A stretch of DNA of 64,000 nucleotides from Citrobacter braakii (GTDB taxonomy: Bacteria > Pseudomonadota > Gammaproteobacteria > Enterobacterales > Enterobacteriaceae), in the NCBI RefSeq assembly GCF_002075345.1, contig NZ_NAEW01000001.1, forward strand, positions 434,001 to 498,000. The letters run 5' to 3'. The notes under the pieces were generated by a model. The model made no database searches. It saw only the letters and a program-made list of their open reading frames with translations, and was not told where the DNA came from. Position numbers and translations under genes: made by a program. Shown one piece after another: positions 9,333 to 20,039 of the stretch. Every line of letters begins with the position of its first letter. Positions within the stretch are counted from its first letter, which is position 1.

Positions 9333-10376
9333 ATGAAAAACTCGAAAGCGATATTAAAAACGCCGGGCACGATGAAAATCATCGCCGCCGATATTCCGGT
9401 GCCCAATGAGCATGAAGTGCTGATCAAAGTTGAATACGTTGGGATTTGCGGTTCAGATGTTCACGGTTTTGAATCAGGTCCTTTTATTCCGCCGAAAGAT
9501 CCTAATCAGGAAATTGGTTTGGGGCATGAATGCGCCGGTACGGTGGTGGCGGTAGGGAACCGTGTCACCAAATTTAAACCGGGTGATCGGGTGAATATTG
9601 AACCCGGTGTACCGTGCGGTCACTGCCGCTACTGCCTGGAAGGGAAATACAATATCTGCCCGGACGTCGATTTTATGGCTACGCAGCCCAACTACCGCGG
9701 CGCGCTAACCCACTATCTGTGTCATCCGGAGAGTTTCACTTACAAATTGCCCGATAACATGGACACCCTGGAAGGTGCGCTGGTGGAACCAGCGGCGGTG
9801 GGTATGCATGCTGCAATGCTGGCAGACGTTAAACCGGGTAAGAAAATCGTCATTCTTGGGGCGGGGTGTATTGGTTTAATGACTTTGCAGGCGTGTAAAT
9901 GTTTGGGCGCAACCGAGATCGCGGTGGTTGATGTGCTGGAAAAACGTCTGGCGATGGCTGAACAACTCGGGGCGACAACCGTTATAAACGGTGCAAAAGA
10001 GGACACCATTGTCCGCTGCCAGCAGTTCTCTGGCGATATGGGCGCGGACATTGTTTTCGAAACTGCCGGTTCAGCCATAACCGTTAAGCAGGCGCCGTAT
10101 CTGGTGATGCGCGGCGGGAAAATCATGATCGTTGGTACAGTACCTGGTGATTCCGCAATTAATTTCCTCAAAATTAACCGTGAAGTGTCTATTCAGACCG
10201 TTTTCCGTTACGCCAACCGCTATCCGGTTACTATTGAAGCCATATCCTCCGGTCGGTTCGATGTGAAATCGATGGTGACGCATATTTACGATTATGCAGA
10301 TGTTCAGCGCGCGTTTGATGAATCCGTGAATAACAAAAGCGAAATTATTAAAGGCGTAATTAAAGTAAATCATTAA
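9333..10376 (+). CDS. ydjJ: Zinc-dependent dehydrogenase YdjJ
   Basis: A second medium-chain zinc dehydrogenase, of the sorbitol/threonine dehydrogenase group, with 347 residues as in E. coli YdjJ. The catalytic zinc site is GICGSDVHGFESG and GLGHECAGTV. The structural zinc loop is CGHCRYCLEGKYNIC. The nucleotide-binding motif is ILGAGCIGLMTLQA. It is distantly paralogous to YdjL in the same operon, suggesting two oxidation or reduction steps on the same carbon skeleton (inference). The ATG at 9333 is preferred to one 15 bases upstream, which lies three bases after the ydjK stop. Confidence 0.92.
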   Translation: MKNSKAILKTPGTMKIIAADIPVPNEHEVLIKVEYVGICGSDVHGFESGPFIPPKDPNQEIGLGHECAGTVVAVGNRVTKFKPGDRVNIEPGVPCGHCRYCLEGKYNICPDVDFMATQPNYRGALTHYLCHPESFTYKLPDNMDTLEGALVEPAAVGMHAAMLADVKPGKKIVILGAGCIGLMTLQACKCLGATEIAVVDVLEKRLAMAEQLGATTVINGAKEDTIVRCQQFSGDMGADIVFETAGSAITVKQAPYLVMRGGKIMIVGTVPGDSAINFLKINREVSIQTVFRYANRYPVTIEAISSGRFDVKSMVTHIYDYADVQRAFDESVNNKSEIIKGVIKVNH

Positions 10377-11237
<861 letters not shown>

Positions 11238-11241
11238 CAAC

Positions 11242-12189
11242 ATGGATAATATCGAGGTTATTTGTATAGGGGCAGCTATTGTTGATATTCCCTTACAGCC
11301 GGTGAGTAAAAATATTTTTGATGTTGATTCTTATCCGTTAGAAAGAATAGCGATGACAACCGGCGGCGACGCAATTAATGAAGCGACTATTATTTCTCGT
11401 CTCGGTCATCGTACAGCGTTAATGAGCCGGGTAGGTGCTGATGCAGCAGGTCATTTTATTCTCGACCACTGTCGTCGGGAGAATATAGATATTCAGAGCC
11501 TGAAGCAGGATGCCGCAATTGATACATCTATTAACGTGGGATTAGTCACCGCCGATGGCGAGCGTACTTTCGTGACTAACCGTAACGGCAGCCTGTGGAA
11601 GCTGAATATCAGCGATGTTGATTTTGACCGCTTCTCTCAAGCAAAGCTGCTGTCGCTGGCGAGTATTTTTAATAGCCCGTTACTGGATAGCGATGCACTG
11701 ACGGCAATTTTCGCTCAGGCGAAAGCGCATCGGTTAATTATCTGTGCGGATATGATAAAACCGCGGCTTAATGAAACACTGAAAGATATTCGACAGGCAT
11801 TGAGCTACGTGGATTATCTGTTTCCTAATTTTGAGGAGGCCAAACTGCTCACCGGGAAAGAGACGCTGGATGACATTGCCGACAGTTTCCTGAACTGCGG
11901 CGTGAAAACAGTCGTGATTAAGACCGGCAAGAGAGGCTGCTTTATCAAACGTGTCGATATGAAAATCGAGGTTCCAGCCGTTTCGGGAATTACCGCCATC
12001 GACACTATCGGCGCGGGAGACAATTTTGCCTCGGGATTTATTTCCGCGCTGCTTGAAGGCAAAACACTGCGTGAGTGCGCGCTGTTTGCTAATGCAACGG
12101 CGGCCATATCGGTTTTGAGCGTAGGGGCCACGACGGGTGTGAAGAACAGAAAGCTGGTTGAACAACTTCTCGATGAATATGAAGGATAA
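11242..12189 (+). CDS. ydjH: PfkB-family sugar kinase YdjH
   Basis: A ribokinase/PfkB-family kinase that should phosphorylate the substrate of YdjI. E. coli YdjH is reported to act on higher-order monocarboxylic sugars. Signatures are the N-terminal GAAIVDIPLQP and GGDAINEATIISRLG and the C-terminal anion-hole and catalytic base motif DTIGAGDNFASGF. At 315 residues it matches E. coli. The ATG at 11242 is chosen because the longer start at 11212 overlaps ydjI by 26 bases and adds residues without homology. It lies ten bases before ydjG. Confidence 0.92.
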   Translation: MDNIEVICIGAAIVDIPLQPVSKNIFDVDSYPLERIAMTTGGDAINEATIISRLGHRTALMSRVGADAAGHFILDHCRRENIDIQSLKQDAAIDTSINVGLVTADGERTFVTNRNGSLWKLNISDVDFDRFSQAKLLSLASIFNSPLLDSDALTAIFAQAKAHRLIICADMIKPRLNETLKDIRQALSYVDYLFPNFEEAKLLTGKETLDDIADSFLNCGVKTVVIKTGKRGCFIKRVDMKIEVPAVSGITAIDTIGAGDNFASGFISALLEGKTLRECALFANATAAISVLSVGATTGVKNRKLVEQLLDEYEG

Positions 12190-12198
12190 TAGCGGCAG

Positions 12199-13182
12199 AT
12201 GAAAATGATTCCTTTAGGCAGTACGGATATTACGCTTTCCCGCATGGGATTAGGCACATGGGCGATTGGCGGCGGTCCGGCGTGGAACGGCGATCTCGAT
12301 CTGCAGGTCTGTATTGATACCATTGTTGAGGCGCATCGCTGCGGTATTAATTTGATTGATACCGCGCCAGGTTACAACTTCGGCAATAGTGAAGTGATTG
12401 TCGGGCTGGCGCTGAAAAAACTGCCGCGTAACGATATCGTTGTTGAAACCAAATGCGGCATCGTCTGGGAGCGAACAGGAAGTTTGTTTAACAAAGTGGG
12501 CGACCGGCAGTTGTATAAAAATCTCACACCCGAGTCGATTCGCGAAGAGGTGGATGCCAGTCTGCAAAGACTGGGTATTGAGAGCATTGATATCTACATG
12601 ACCCACTGGCAGTCGGTCGAACCCTGTTTTACGCCGATTGCGGAAACGGTCGATACACTAAACGCACTCAAGAAAGAGGGGAAAATTCGTTCTATCGGTG
12701 CGGCTAACGTCGATGCGGAACATATCAGGGAGTATCTCAAACACGGTGAGCTGGATATCATCCAGGCCAAGTACAGCATCCTTGACCGGGCACTGGAAGC
12801 TGAACTGCTGCCGTTATGTCAGCAGCATGGCATCGTGGTGCAGGTATATTCACCGCTTGAGCAGGGTCTACTGACCGGAACTATTGATCGCGATTATGTC
12901 CCTGGCGGGGCGCGGGCCAACAAAGTCTGGTTCCAACGAGACAATATGCTACGGGTGATTGACATGCTTGAGCAATGGCGGCCGTTGTGCGAAAAATACC
13001 GCTGCACAATCCCCGCGCTGGCACTGGCGTGGATTTTAAAGCAAAGCGATTTAATCACCTTGCTGAGCGGCGCAACCGCACCTGAACAGGTCCGTGATAA
13101 TGTTCAGGCGTTAACGATTCCCCTGACCGATGATGATTCTTTATTGATGAGGCGAATGGCTGAGGCGTTGGATACAAAATAA
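12199..13182 (+). CDS. ydjG: Aldo/keto reductase YdjG
   Basis: An NAD(P)H-dependent aldo/keto reductase, 327 residues (E. coli 326). Motifs are LGTWAIGGG, the catalytic DTAPGYNFGNSE, ETKCGI with the active Lys, and YMTHWQS with the His. The E. coli enzyme reduces methylglyoxal with NADH in vitro. In the context of the cluster it is proposed to reduce the sugar aldehyde released by YdjI. It is the last gene of the operon. No terminator is seen after it: transcription may continue into the inverted repeat at 13196-13313 in front of ydjF. Confidence 0.93.
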   Translation: MKMIPLGSTDITLSRMGLGTWAIGGGPAWNGDLDLQVCIDTIVEAHRCGINLIDTAPGYNFGNSEVIVGLALKKLPRNDIVVETKCGIVWERTGSLFNKVGDRQLYKNLTPESIREEVDASLQRLGIESIDIYMTHWQSVEPCFTPIAETVDTLNALKKEGKIRSIGAANVDAEHIREYLKHGELDIIQAKYSILDRALEAELLPLCQQHGIVVQVYSPLEQGLLTGTIDRDYVPGGARANKVWFQRDNMLRVIDMLEQWRPLCEKYRCTIPALALAWILKQSDLITLLSGATAPEQVRDNVQALTIPLTDDDSLLMRRMAEALDTK

Positions 13183-13195
13183 GCCAAATGGGGTT

Positions 13196-13313
13196 CACCT
13201 CTGTTTCTGTGTAAAATAGCACTAAAATCTGTGATTCAGACATGTTATTTTGAAAATAAACATGGCCTGTGAGATACTTGGGTCTTATTATTACTTTGCA
13301 GCAAACAGAGGTG
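13196..13313. repeat. Perfect 11-bp inverted repeat before ydjF
   Basis: CACCTCTGTTT at 13196-13206 and AAACAGAGGTG at 13303-13313 are perfect complements 96 bases apart. The right arm contains the AGAGG ribosome binding site of ydjF. It may be a pair of operator half-sites for YdjF, or an RNA stem that hides the ydjF ribosome binding site in transcripts reading through from ydjG. Confidence 0.7.
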
Positions 13314-13318
13314 TCATC

Positions 13319-14077
13319 GTGGCGGCAAAAGACAGGATTCAGGCCATTAAGCAAATGGTGGTGAATGATAAGAAAGTAGCGGTATCTAATTTAAGTTCGA
13401 TCTTTCAGGTGACTGAAGAAACGATTCGCCGCGATCTGGAAAAACTGGAAGATGAAGGTTTTTTGACCCGAACATATGGCGGTGCTGTACTCAATACAAC
13501 CGCGTTGTCCGACAATATCCATTTTTATAAGCGTGCAAAATCTTTTTTTGAAGAAAAGCAGATCATTGCCCGTAATGCATTACCGTTCATTAAAAATAAG
13601 ACCACCATGGCTGCCGACGCCAGCAGTACCGCGATGGAATTATTGAAACTGTTGAAGGAAAGAAACGATCTGACGCTACTGACCAACTCGGCTGAAGCTT
13701 TTCATGAACTTGCACAGTCAGAAATTAACGTTGTTTCTACTGGCGGTGAATTAAATAAGAATACGCTGTCGCTTCAGGGAAGGATCACCAAGGAGATTAT
13801 CAGCCGCTATCATGTTGATATCCTGGTGATGAGCTGCAAAGGTCTGGATATGCAGAGCGGAGCGCTTGACTCTAACGAAGCGGAAGCGGAAATCAAAAAG
13901 ACGATGATCCGCCAGGCGACCGAGGTGGCTCTGTTGGTTGATCATTCTAAGTTCGATCGTAAAGCGTTCGTCCAGCTCGTGGACTTTAGCCATATTAATT
14001 ACCTAATAACCAATAAGGCACCGGGTGCAGAGTGGATTGCATTTTGCAAAGAAAATAATATTCAACTCGTATATTAA
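13319..14077 (+). CDS. ydjF: DeoR-family transcriptional regulator YdjF
   Basis: The 252-residue protein has an N-terminal DeoR winged helix-turn-helix (VSNLSSIFQVTEETIRRDLEKLEDEGFL region, residues 22-49, closed by TRTYGGAV). A C-terminal sugar-phosphate-sensing DeoRC domain follows, with the ADASSTAMELL and LTNSAEAFHEL segments. It probably represses the ydj cluster until a phosphorylated intermediate appears. The GTG at 13319 is chosen because AGAGG lies eight bases upstream and the length then equals E. coli. The longer frame from 13250 adds 23 unrelated residues. Confidence 0.92.
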   Translation: MAAKDRIQAIKQMVVNDKKVAVSNLSSIFQVTEETIRRDLEKLEDEGFLTRTYGGAVLNTTALSDNIHFYKRAKSFFEEKQIIARNALPFIKNKTTMAADASSTAMELLKLLKERNDLTLLTNSAEAFHELAQSEINVVSTGGELNKNTLSLQGRITKEIISRYHVDILVMSCKGLDMQSGALDSNEAEAEIKKTMIRQATEVALLVDHSKFDRKAFVQLVDFSHINYLITNKAPGAEWIAFCKENNIQLVY

Positions 14078-14217
14078 TTTTAACGTGGGTCGTGTCGATA
14101 TTATTTTAGTTTGCACCTGGAAAATGCCATAAGAATCTAATGATGATGGATGGCGCGGTGAGATTTTTTCTGCCGCGATCGCCATACTTTCTATTTAGCT
14201 TAATTTGAGGCATCCAG

Positions 14218-15576
14218 ATGGAACAATGTGACCCTATCGGTGCAAGATTAGATCGCTTGCCTTTATCTCGATTTCATTTTCGTATTTTCGGCATTATCAG
14301 TTTTAGTTTATTAGTCACCGGTTTTCTCAGCTATTCCGGGAATGTGGTGTTGGCAAAATTAGTCAGTACCGGTTGGTCAAATAATTACCTCAACGCCGCG
14401 TTTACCTCGGCTCTGATGTTTGGCTATTTTATTGGCTCACTAACCGGTGGCTTTATTGGTGATTATCTTGGTCGACGCAAAGCGTTCCGCTTCAATTTGC
14501 TGATCGTCGGGGTCTCTGCCTGTGCGGCAACGTTTGTGCCTAACATGTATTGGCTTATCTTTTTCCGCTTCCTAATGGGGAGCGGAATGGGTGCGCTGAT
14601 TATGGTGGGCTATGCCTCATTTACTGAATTTATTCCGCCCGGGGTGCGTGGGAAGTGGTCTGCTCGCCTGTCGTTTGTCGGCAACTGGTCGCCGATGCTT
14701 TCAGCGGCGATTGGCGTTGTGATTATCGCCTTTCTAAGCTGGCGGATGATGTTTTTACTCGGTGGCATGGCGATGCTCTTAGCATGGTATCTGTCGGGAA
14801 AGTATTATATTGAATCTCCTCGTTGGCTGGCTGGCAAAGGAAAGAGAAACGAAGCTGAAAAACATCTTCTACAGGTGGAACTGCAAATTCAGAAAGAAAA
14901 AAACATCACTTTACCTTCCTGCCATAGCGATTGCCTGACGGCGGATATAAGCACGGAAAGTGATTCATTTTGGCTCTTGTTCAAAGGGCCGATGTTGCGT
15001 TGTACGCTGGTGGCAATCACCGTGCTTATCGCGATGAATATTTCGCTCTATACCATTACGGTATGGATCCCGACGATTTTTGTTAACTCGGGAATCGATG
15101 TGACGAAATCTATTTTTATGACCGCGATAATTATGATTGGCGCACCCGTTGGGATATTTATTGCCACACTGATTATTGATCGTTTTCCACGTCGATTGTT
15201 TGGTTCATTCTTGTTGATTATTATCGCGCTGCTCGGATATTTCTATTCGATTCAAACCGAAGAGTGGGCTATTTTGAGCTATGGGCTGGTGATGATCTTT
15301 TTTTTGTATATGTACGTGTGCTTTGCCTCTGCGGTATATGTCCCCGAACTGTGGCCCACACACCTTAGATTGCGGGGATCGGGCTTTGTGAATGCCGTGG
15401 GAAGAATTGTCGCAGTATTTACGCCCTATGGCGTCGCTATCTTGTTGACCCGCTACGGCTCGATTACGGTCTTTATCGTGCTAGGCATAATGCTGGTGCT
15501 GTGCGCGCTGATTCTTTTTTGCTTTGGCATCGAAACACGCAAAATTTCGCTGGAGGAGATTTCGACACTGGCTTGA
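14218..15576 (+). CDS. ydjE: MFS sugar transporter YdjE
   Basis: A 452-residue major facilitator sugar porter with about 12 helices, equal in length to E. coli YdjE. Motifs are GDYLGRRKAFRF after helix 2, ESPRWLAGKGKRNEAE after helix 6 and VPELWPTHLRLRGSGF after helix 10. It is paralogous to YdjK in the same cluster and may import a related substrate. It is separated from ydjF by 140 bases in which I see no gene. Codon use is less biased and more AT-rich than in the neighbouring housekeeping genes. Confidence 0.92.
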   Translation: MEQCDPIGARLDRLPLSRFHFRIFGIISFSLLVTGFLSYSGNVVLAKLVSTGWSNNYLNAAFTSALMFGYFIGSLTGGFIGDYLGRRKAFRFNLLIVGVSACAATFVPNMYWLIFFRFLMGSGMGALIMVGYASFTEFIPPGVRGKWSARLSFVGNWSPMLSAAIGVVIIAFLSWRMMFLLGGMAMLLAWYLSGKYYIESPRWLAGKGKRNEAEKHLLQVELQIQKEKNITLPSCHSDCLTADISTESDSFWLLFKGPMLRCTLVAITVLIAMNISLYTITVWIPTIFVNSGIDVTKSIFMTAIIMIGAPVGIFIATLIIDRFPRRLFGSFLLIIIALLGYFYSIQTEEWAILSYGLVMIFFLYMYVCFASAVYVPELWPTHLRLRGSGFVNAVGRIVAVFTPYGVAILLTRYGSITVFIVLGIMLVLCALILFCFGIETRKISLEEISTLA

Positions 15577-15586
15577 GATAACGTGC

Positions 15587-15607
15587 CGACAGGGGGGGAT
15601 CCTGTCG
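15587..15607. terminator. Hairpin between the convergent ydjE and pncA ends
   Basis: CGACAGG and CCTGTCG form a 7-bp stem with a 7-base loop between the two stop codons. There is no T run, so its activity as a terminator is uncertain. Confidence 0.4.
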
Positions 15608-15614
15608 ACATCAA

Positions 15615-16253
15615 TTAGCGATGGGTTTCCAGCCAGTCATCAAGCGTATACAGCGTTGCGCCCGCTGCGGCCATTTCCATAAACGCCTCTGCACTGTCCT
15701 GGGGTTGAATATTGACGCCACGGCAGCCGTCGGTAATAACGCTGACGGTATAACCAAGATCGAGGGCATCCAGAACGGTGAATTTAACGCAATAGTCGCT
15801 AGCCAGACCCATGATAATAAGCTCAGCAATACGGTGTTCGAGCAGCCAGGCGTTCAGCGCGGTTGCCTGACGACGACCGTTATCAAAAAACGCACTGTAA
15901 CTGTCGACCAGCGGGTTCTCGCCCTTGGTGAAGGTTTTCGCTATCGCACGCTGGTTCAGCAGCGGATGCAGGGCCGCTCCTTCGCTGTTTTGCACGCAAT
16001 GATCGGGCCAGAACGTTTGCGCCAGACCATCCAGTTGTCCCTGACTGTAGGGGGGGACCTGATGCTGGCTGGCAAAACTACCGTGATTAGCCGGATGCCA
16101 GTCCAGACTGGCAACAACCGTGTCGCCGCGTAGGGCGCACCAGTCAATCAGACGGTTGGCAATCTCGATTGTGCTGTCGCCTTGCGGAACAGCGAGAGCG
16201 CCGCCGGCACAAAAGTCATTTTGTAAATCGACCAACAGTAAGGCTCGGGCCAT
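15615..16253 (-). CDS. pncA: Nicotinamidase/pyrazinamidase PncA
   Basis: PncA deamidates nicotinamide to nicotinate in the NAD salvage pathway. The isochorismatase-like fold shows the catalytic Asp in LLLVDLQNDF, metal ligands in DWHPANHGSF, a Lys in KGENPLVDSYSAF and the nucleophilic Cys in LASDYCVKFT. AAGGAG at 16263-16268 is nine bases from the ATG at 16253 but only three from an alternative ATG at 16259. I therefore start at 16253 (212 residues; E. coli 213). It lies 14 bases after ansA on the same strand, as in E. coli, so the two are co-transcribed. Confidence 0.93.
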   Translation of the reverse strand: MARALLLVDLQNDFCAGGALAVPQGDSTIEIANRLIDWCALRGDTVVASLDWHPANHGSFASQHQVPPYSQGQLDGLAQTFWPDHCVQNSEGAALHPLLNQRAIAKTFTKGENPLVDSYSAFFDNGRRQATALNAWLLEHRIAELIIMGLASDYCVKFTVLDALDLGYTVSVITDGCRGVNIQPQDSAEAFMEMAAAGATLYTLDDWLETHR

Positions 16254-16267
16254 GGGCATAGACTCCT

Positions 16268-17284
16268 TTATTCGTCCGGGGTGAGCTCGCCGCGCAGATT
16301 TTGCGTCATAGCTTTACGAATGCTCTGCACATCCAGTCCCTGACTCAGTAAATAGTGCAATTTGGTGAGCGTGGCTTCGACAGTCATATCCGCGCCGCCA
16401 ATCACGCCAGCGTGGGCGAGGGCATTACCCGTCGCGTAGCCACCCATGTTTACCTTGCCGGACATACACTGGGTCAGGTTCACCACCACAATGCCACGTG
16501 AGCTCGCATCTTCAAGTTCTTGCAGAAACTCTTTATTTTGCGGTGCATTGCCCACGCCGTAGGAGCGCAAAATTAACGCTTTCACCGGCTGGCGCAGGAA
16601 GTTACGCACCACATCAGCGGAGATACCTGGATAAATGGTGACTACGCCAATCGGTTGTGGAGTAATAGGGTGAACAAGCAGTTCACCTGCGCCGTGCGGT
16701 GCTGGCGGTGTTCCCAGTCGACGGATGTGGATCCCGGCTTCCAGTAGCGGCGCAAGGTTGGGTGAGGCAAAGGCGTCAAAGCCATCGGCGTGCGCTTTAG
16801 TGGTACGGTTGCCGCGAAACAGTCGATTGTTGAAAAACAGGGTTACTTCATTGATCGGGTAATTTGCCGCAACGTACAGCGCATTGAGCAGGTTGATTTG
16901 CCCGTCTGAACGTAGCTCTGCCAGCGGAATTTGTGACCCTGTCACAATTACCGGTTTACCCAGGTTCTCCAACATAAAAGAGAGCGCTGAAGCCGTAAAC
17001 GCCATGGTGTCGGTGCCGTGCAGAATGACAAAACCATCGTAATCGTCGTAGTGTGCTTTAATGTCTTCCGCAATATGCTGCCAGTCTTCCGGCGTCATGT
17101 CGGAGGAATCCATCAACGGGACGTATTCGTGGATGGTGAAGTCTGGCATCTCCGGGCGGTGGAATTCAGGCATCAATGCCAGTTGACGCTGGAGATGACC
17201 AGAAACAGGAATATAACCCTGTTCTGAGCGCTGCATACCAATGGTACCGCCGGTATAGGCAACGTAAATCGATTTCTTTTGCAT
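16268..17284 (-). CDS. ansA: Cytoplasmic L-asparaginase I
   Basis: AnsA hydrolyses L-asparagine to aspartate and ammonia; this type I enzyme is cytoplasmic and has lower affinity than the periplasmic AnsB. The first catalytic motif is YTGGTIGMQ with T14. The second is FVILHGTDTMAFTAS with the Thr-Asp pair. There is no signal peptide, and the 338 residues equal E. coli AnsA. A bidirectional-looking gap with the sppA terminator precedes it, and pncA follows. Confidence 0.95.
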   Translation of the reverse strand: MQKKSIYVAYTGGTIGMQRSEQGYIPVSGHLQRQLALMPEFHRPEMPDFTIHEYVPLMDSSDMTPEDWQHIAEDIKAHYDDYDGFVILHGTDTMAFTASALSFMLENLGKPVIVTGSQIPLAELRSDGQINLLNALYVAANYPINEVTLFFNNRLFRGNRTTKAHADGFDAFASPNLAPLLEAGIHIRRLGTPPAPHGAGELLVHPITPQPIGVVTIYPGISADVVRNFLRQPVKALILRSYGVGNAPQNKEFLQELEDASSRGIVVVNLTQCMSGKVNMGGYATGNALAHAGVIGGADMTVEATLTKLHYLLSQGLDVQSIRKAMTQNLRGELTPDE

Positions 17285-17304
17285 GACTTTTCTTCTGTCT
17301 CAAT

Positions 17305-17332
17305 GAAAACCCCTCTTCATCCCGAAGAGGGG
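17305..17332 (-). terminator. sppA terminator
   Basis: On the minus strand a perfect 9-bp stem (CCCCTCTTC / GAAGAGGGG) with a 5-base loop is followed by TTTTCATTG. It separates sppA from ansA. Confidence 0.85.
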
Positions 17333-17339
17333 GCAATTG

Positions 17340-19196
17340 TTAGCGAACGTTGGCGCAGGTCAGGCAAAACGCATATCGGTTTTGCGGATCGTTAAACGCG
17401 GCCAGCTTATCGCTTTCCGCTTTAACTGCACTGGCCGCAGAAGCAAGCGGCGCCGGGAGCATGGCCTGAATAGCTTCGGGCAGCATGGCGCGAACGGAGC
17501 CTGACATGCTGTCCATTATCATATCGACGAATGTCGGTTCATCCTGATAATACGCAATGTGCCACTGTTTCAGCTTGGCAAGCTCAGCCGCTTTCGCGAT
17601 GGCGTCGTCAAAATCACCGAGGCTGTCTACCAGTCCGTTGGCTTTCGCATCCTGACCGGTCCAGACGTGACCCTGCGCGATTTTGTCAATCTGCTCAGGG
17701 GTTGTCTTACGTGCATCCGCGACCAGCGTGATAAAGCGCTTATAGCCATTTTCAATGCTCAATTGCATCATTTGCTGCACTTCAGGCGGTAACGCTTTGG
17801 TGATGGAGATATCCGCCAGCGGGGAAGTGGCCACGCCATCGGTATGTACACCAATGGAACCCAGGCTGTTTTCTACGGTGTTGATCACACCAAAGATCCC
17901 GATTGAACCGGTCAAAGTGCTGGGGTTCGCCACAATGTAACTGGCTGGGGTGGAGATCCAGTAGCCACCGGAGGCCGCCATGCCGCCCATGGACACGACA
18001 ACCGGTTTACCCGCCGCTTTTGCCGCAGCCAGCTCAGCACGAATGACTTCCGAGGCGCTGACGCTGCCGCCAGGACTGTTCACGCGCAGTACAATAGCTT
18101 TCACTTTCGGATCGAGACGTGCTTCGCGGATTTGTGCGGCAGTGGTGTCGCCCCCCACATTTCCTGGGGTTTCTTCACCGTCCATAATCGCGCCGTTCGC
18201 GAAGATAACGCCAATGCTGTCTCCGGTATCCGCCGGTGTTTTCAGCGAATAATCGTAATAGCTGACGGCGCGATAGTTTTTATCCGCTTTGCTCCAGCCA
18301 AACTGTTTGGTCAGCATTTTTTCGACTTCGGCGCTGGAGGCGAGTGCATCCACCAGTTTGTTGTCGAGCGCATATTTCGCCGTATCTCCATCGACCTTCG
18401 TCAAACCGTCCAGCATCGCCTGTGCGCCAGGGAACACCTGCTGAGCTGGGATCTGGCGGTTGGCGGCGACCGTGTCGAGATAGTTCTGCCACAGCTCGCC
18501 GATCCAACGACTGTCGGCTTCACGCGCGGCAGGAGACATATCATCGCGGATAAACGGCTCTACGGCAGACTTATAGGTCCCGACGCGGAATACGTGCGTG
18601 GAAACTTTCAGCTTAACGAGCAGGGACTTGTAGTACAGACCGTTGGTGGCAAAGCCGTGCAGATCAACGGAACCCTGCGGAGAGAGGTAAATTTTGTTAG
18701 CAAAACTGGCGAGGTAATACTGCCCCTGGCTGAAGTTATCGCCCACGGCAAAGACCGGTTTACCGCTGTCGCGGAATTCCCGCAGTGCTTTGCCGATATA
18801 CTGCATGGAAGGCTGGTCTGCCCCGGCAAAATTTTTCAGATCCATCACGATGCCGGTGATGTTGCGATCATCTTTTGCCTGGCGAATCGTATTCACGATA
18901 TCGAACAGGGAGTTTTCCTGCAGACGATCGGAACTGGCGCCAAACAGCTGACGACCAATAACGCTTAAACGACTGGTGCTCGAAGGCTTATCGACAATCA
19001 CCCCGGAGATATCCAGCAGCAGCGCGCCTCGCTCAGCGTGTTCGCTGGTGTTGCTGCTGCTGACCTGCATCCAGATGCCCACGCCAACCAGCACCAAAAA
19101 GATGAAGAACAGGTTAAGCACAAATTCACGGACGAAATTGAGTAATCGCCATGTCCATTTAAAAAATCCGGCAATAAATCGCCACAGGGTTCGCAT
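17340..19196 (-). CDS. sppA: Signal peptide peptidase A (protease IV)
   Basis: SppA is an inner-membrane serine protease that degrades cleaved signal peptides. An N-terminal membrane segment (about residues 24-45, [19 protein letters not shown]) anchors two tandem S49/ClpP-like domains. The catalytic Lys lies in [10 protein letters not shown] (K209 in E. coli) and the catalytic Ser in [11 protein letters not shown] (S409). The 618 residues equal E. coli. It is divergent from ydjA with 175 bases between the starts, and ends with its own terminator. Confidence 0.95.
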   Translation of the reverse strand: MRTLWRFIAGFFKWTWRLLNFVREFVLNLFFIFLVLVGVGIWMQVSSSNTSEHAERGALLLDISGVIVDKPSSTSRLSVIGRQLFGASSDRLQENSLFDIVNTIRQAKDDRNITGIVMDLKNFAGADQPSMQYIGKALREFRDSGKPVFAVGDNFSQGQYYLASFANKIYLSPQGSVDLHGFATNGLYYKSLLVKLKVSTHVFRVGTYKSAVEPFIRDDMSPAAREADSRWIGELWQNYLDTVAANRQIPAQQVFPGAQAMLDGLTKVDGDTAKYALDNKLVDALASSAEVEKMLTKQFGWSKADKNYRAVSYYDYSLKTPADTGDSIGVIFANGAIMDGEETPGNVGGDTTAAQIREARLDPKVKAIVLRVNSPGGSVSASEVIRAELAAAKAAGKPVVVSMGGMAASGGYWISTPASYIVANPSTLTGSIGIFGVINTVENSLGSIGVHTDGVATSPLADISITKALPPEVQQMMQLSIENGYKRFITLVADARKTTPEQIDKIAQGHVWTGQDAKANGLVDSLGDFDDAIAKAAELAKLKQWHIAYYQDEPTFVDMIMDSMSGSVRAMLPEAIQAMLPAPLASAASAVKAESDKLAAFNDPQNRYAFCLTCANVR

Positions 19197-19371
19197 GTAT
19201 TCTCCCTACCAATTAACAACACGCCACCCCGAAATCCCGGAGAAAGGCGATAAGATGAGGCTATCGTAATGACCCGACAGGCACTTGTCAGCAGGAATCA
19301 CCGCCTGTGCTGTAACAAAATCCGCTCACGTGTTAATTTTGTGAATAAATTTCATTGTTGGAGTTAAGCAA

Positions 19372-19923
19372 ATGGATGCACTCGAATTACTTATGACCCG
19401 TCGTAGCGCCTCTCGTCTCGTCGAACCGGCCCCGGCAGGAGAGCAACTGCAAAATATTCTGCGCGCGGGAATGCGCGCGCCGGACCACAAAACGCTGCAA
19501 CCGTGGCAATTCTTTGTCATTGAGGGCGAAGGGCGTGAACGCTTTGCCGCCGTGCTTGAAAAAGGCGCTATTGCATCTGGCAGCGATGAGAAGGCCCAGG
19601 AAAAAGCGCGCAGCGCGCCGTTTCGCGCACCGCTGATTATTACCGTGGTGGCGAAATGTGAAGCAAACGACAAGGTTCCGCTATGGGAACAGGAAATGTC
19701 TGCCGGTTGTGCGGTGATGGCCATGCAGATGGCTGCCATTGCCCAGGGCTTTGGCGGTATCTGGCGCAGTGGCGCATTAACCGAAAGTGAGGTCGTCCGC
19801 GAAGCGTTTGACTGTCGCCCACAGGATAAAATCGTCGGTTTTCTCTATCTGGGCACACCACAGTTGAAAGCATCCACGACGATTACCCTTGCCGATCCGA
19901 GCGCATTCGTCCGTTATTTCTGA
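19372..19923 (+). CDS. ydjA: NAD(P)H nitroreductase family protein YdjA
   Basis: A small FMN-dependent oxidoreductase of the nitroreductase superfamily, 183 residues as in E. coli. FMN-binding elements are RRSASRL at the N-terminus, [13 protein letters not shown], and [11 protein letters not shown]. The physiological substrate is unknown; the E. coli enzyme is unusually compact for the family. It is followed after 116 bases by selD, an arrangement conserved in enterobacteria. Confidence 0.93.
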   Translation: MDALELLMTRRSASRLVEPAPAGEQLQNILRAGMRAPDHKTLQPWQFFVIEGEGRERFAAVLEKGAIASGSDEKAQEKARSAPFRAPLIITVVAKCEANDKVPLWEQEMSAGCAVMAMQMAAIAQGFGGIWRSGALTESEVVREAFDCRPQDKIVGFLYLGTPQLKASTTITLADPSAFVRYF

Positions 19924-20039
19924 TATCAACGGCAAAACTGTCTGGATTATGAGCAAAGGCACCCGAATTCAGACAGTCACTCTTACCACATCATGGAATG
20001 AGCGCTACCATATCCGGATTGCAATGACAGGAGATGTCC

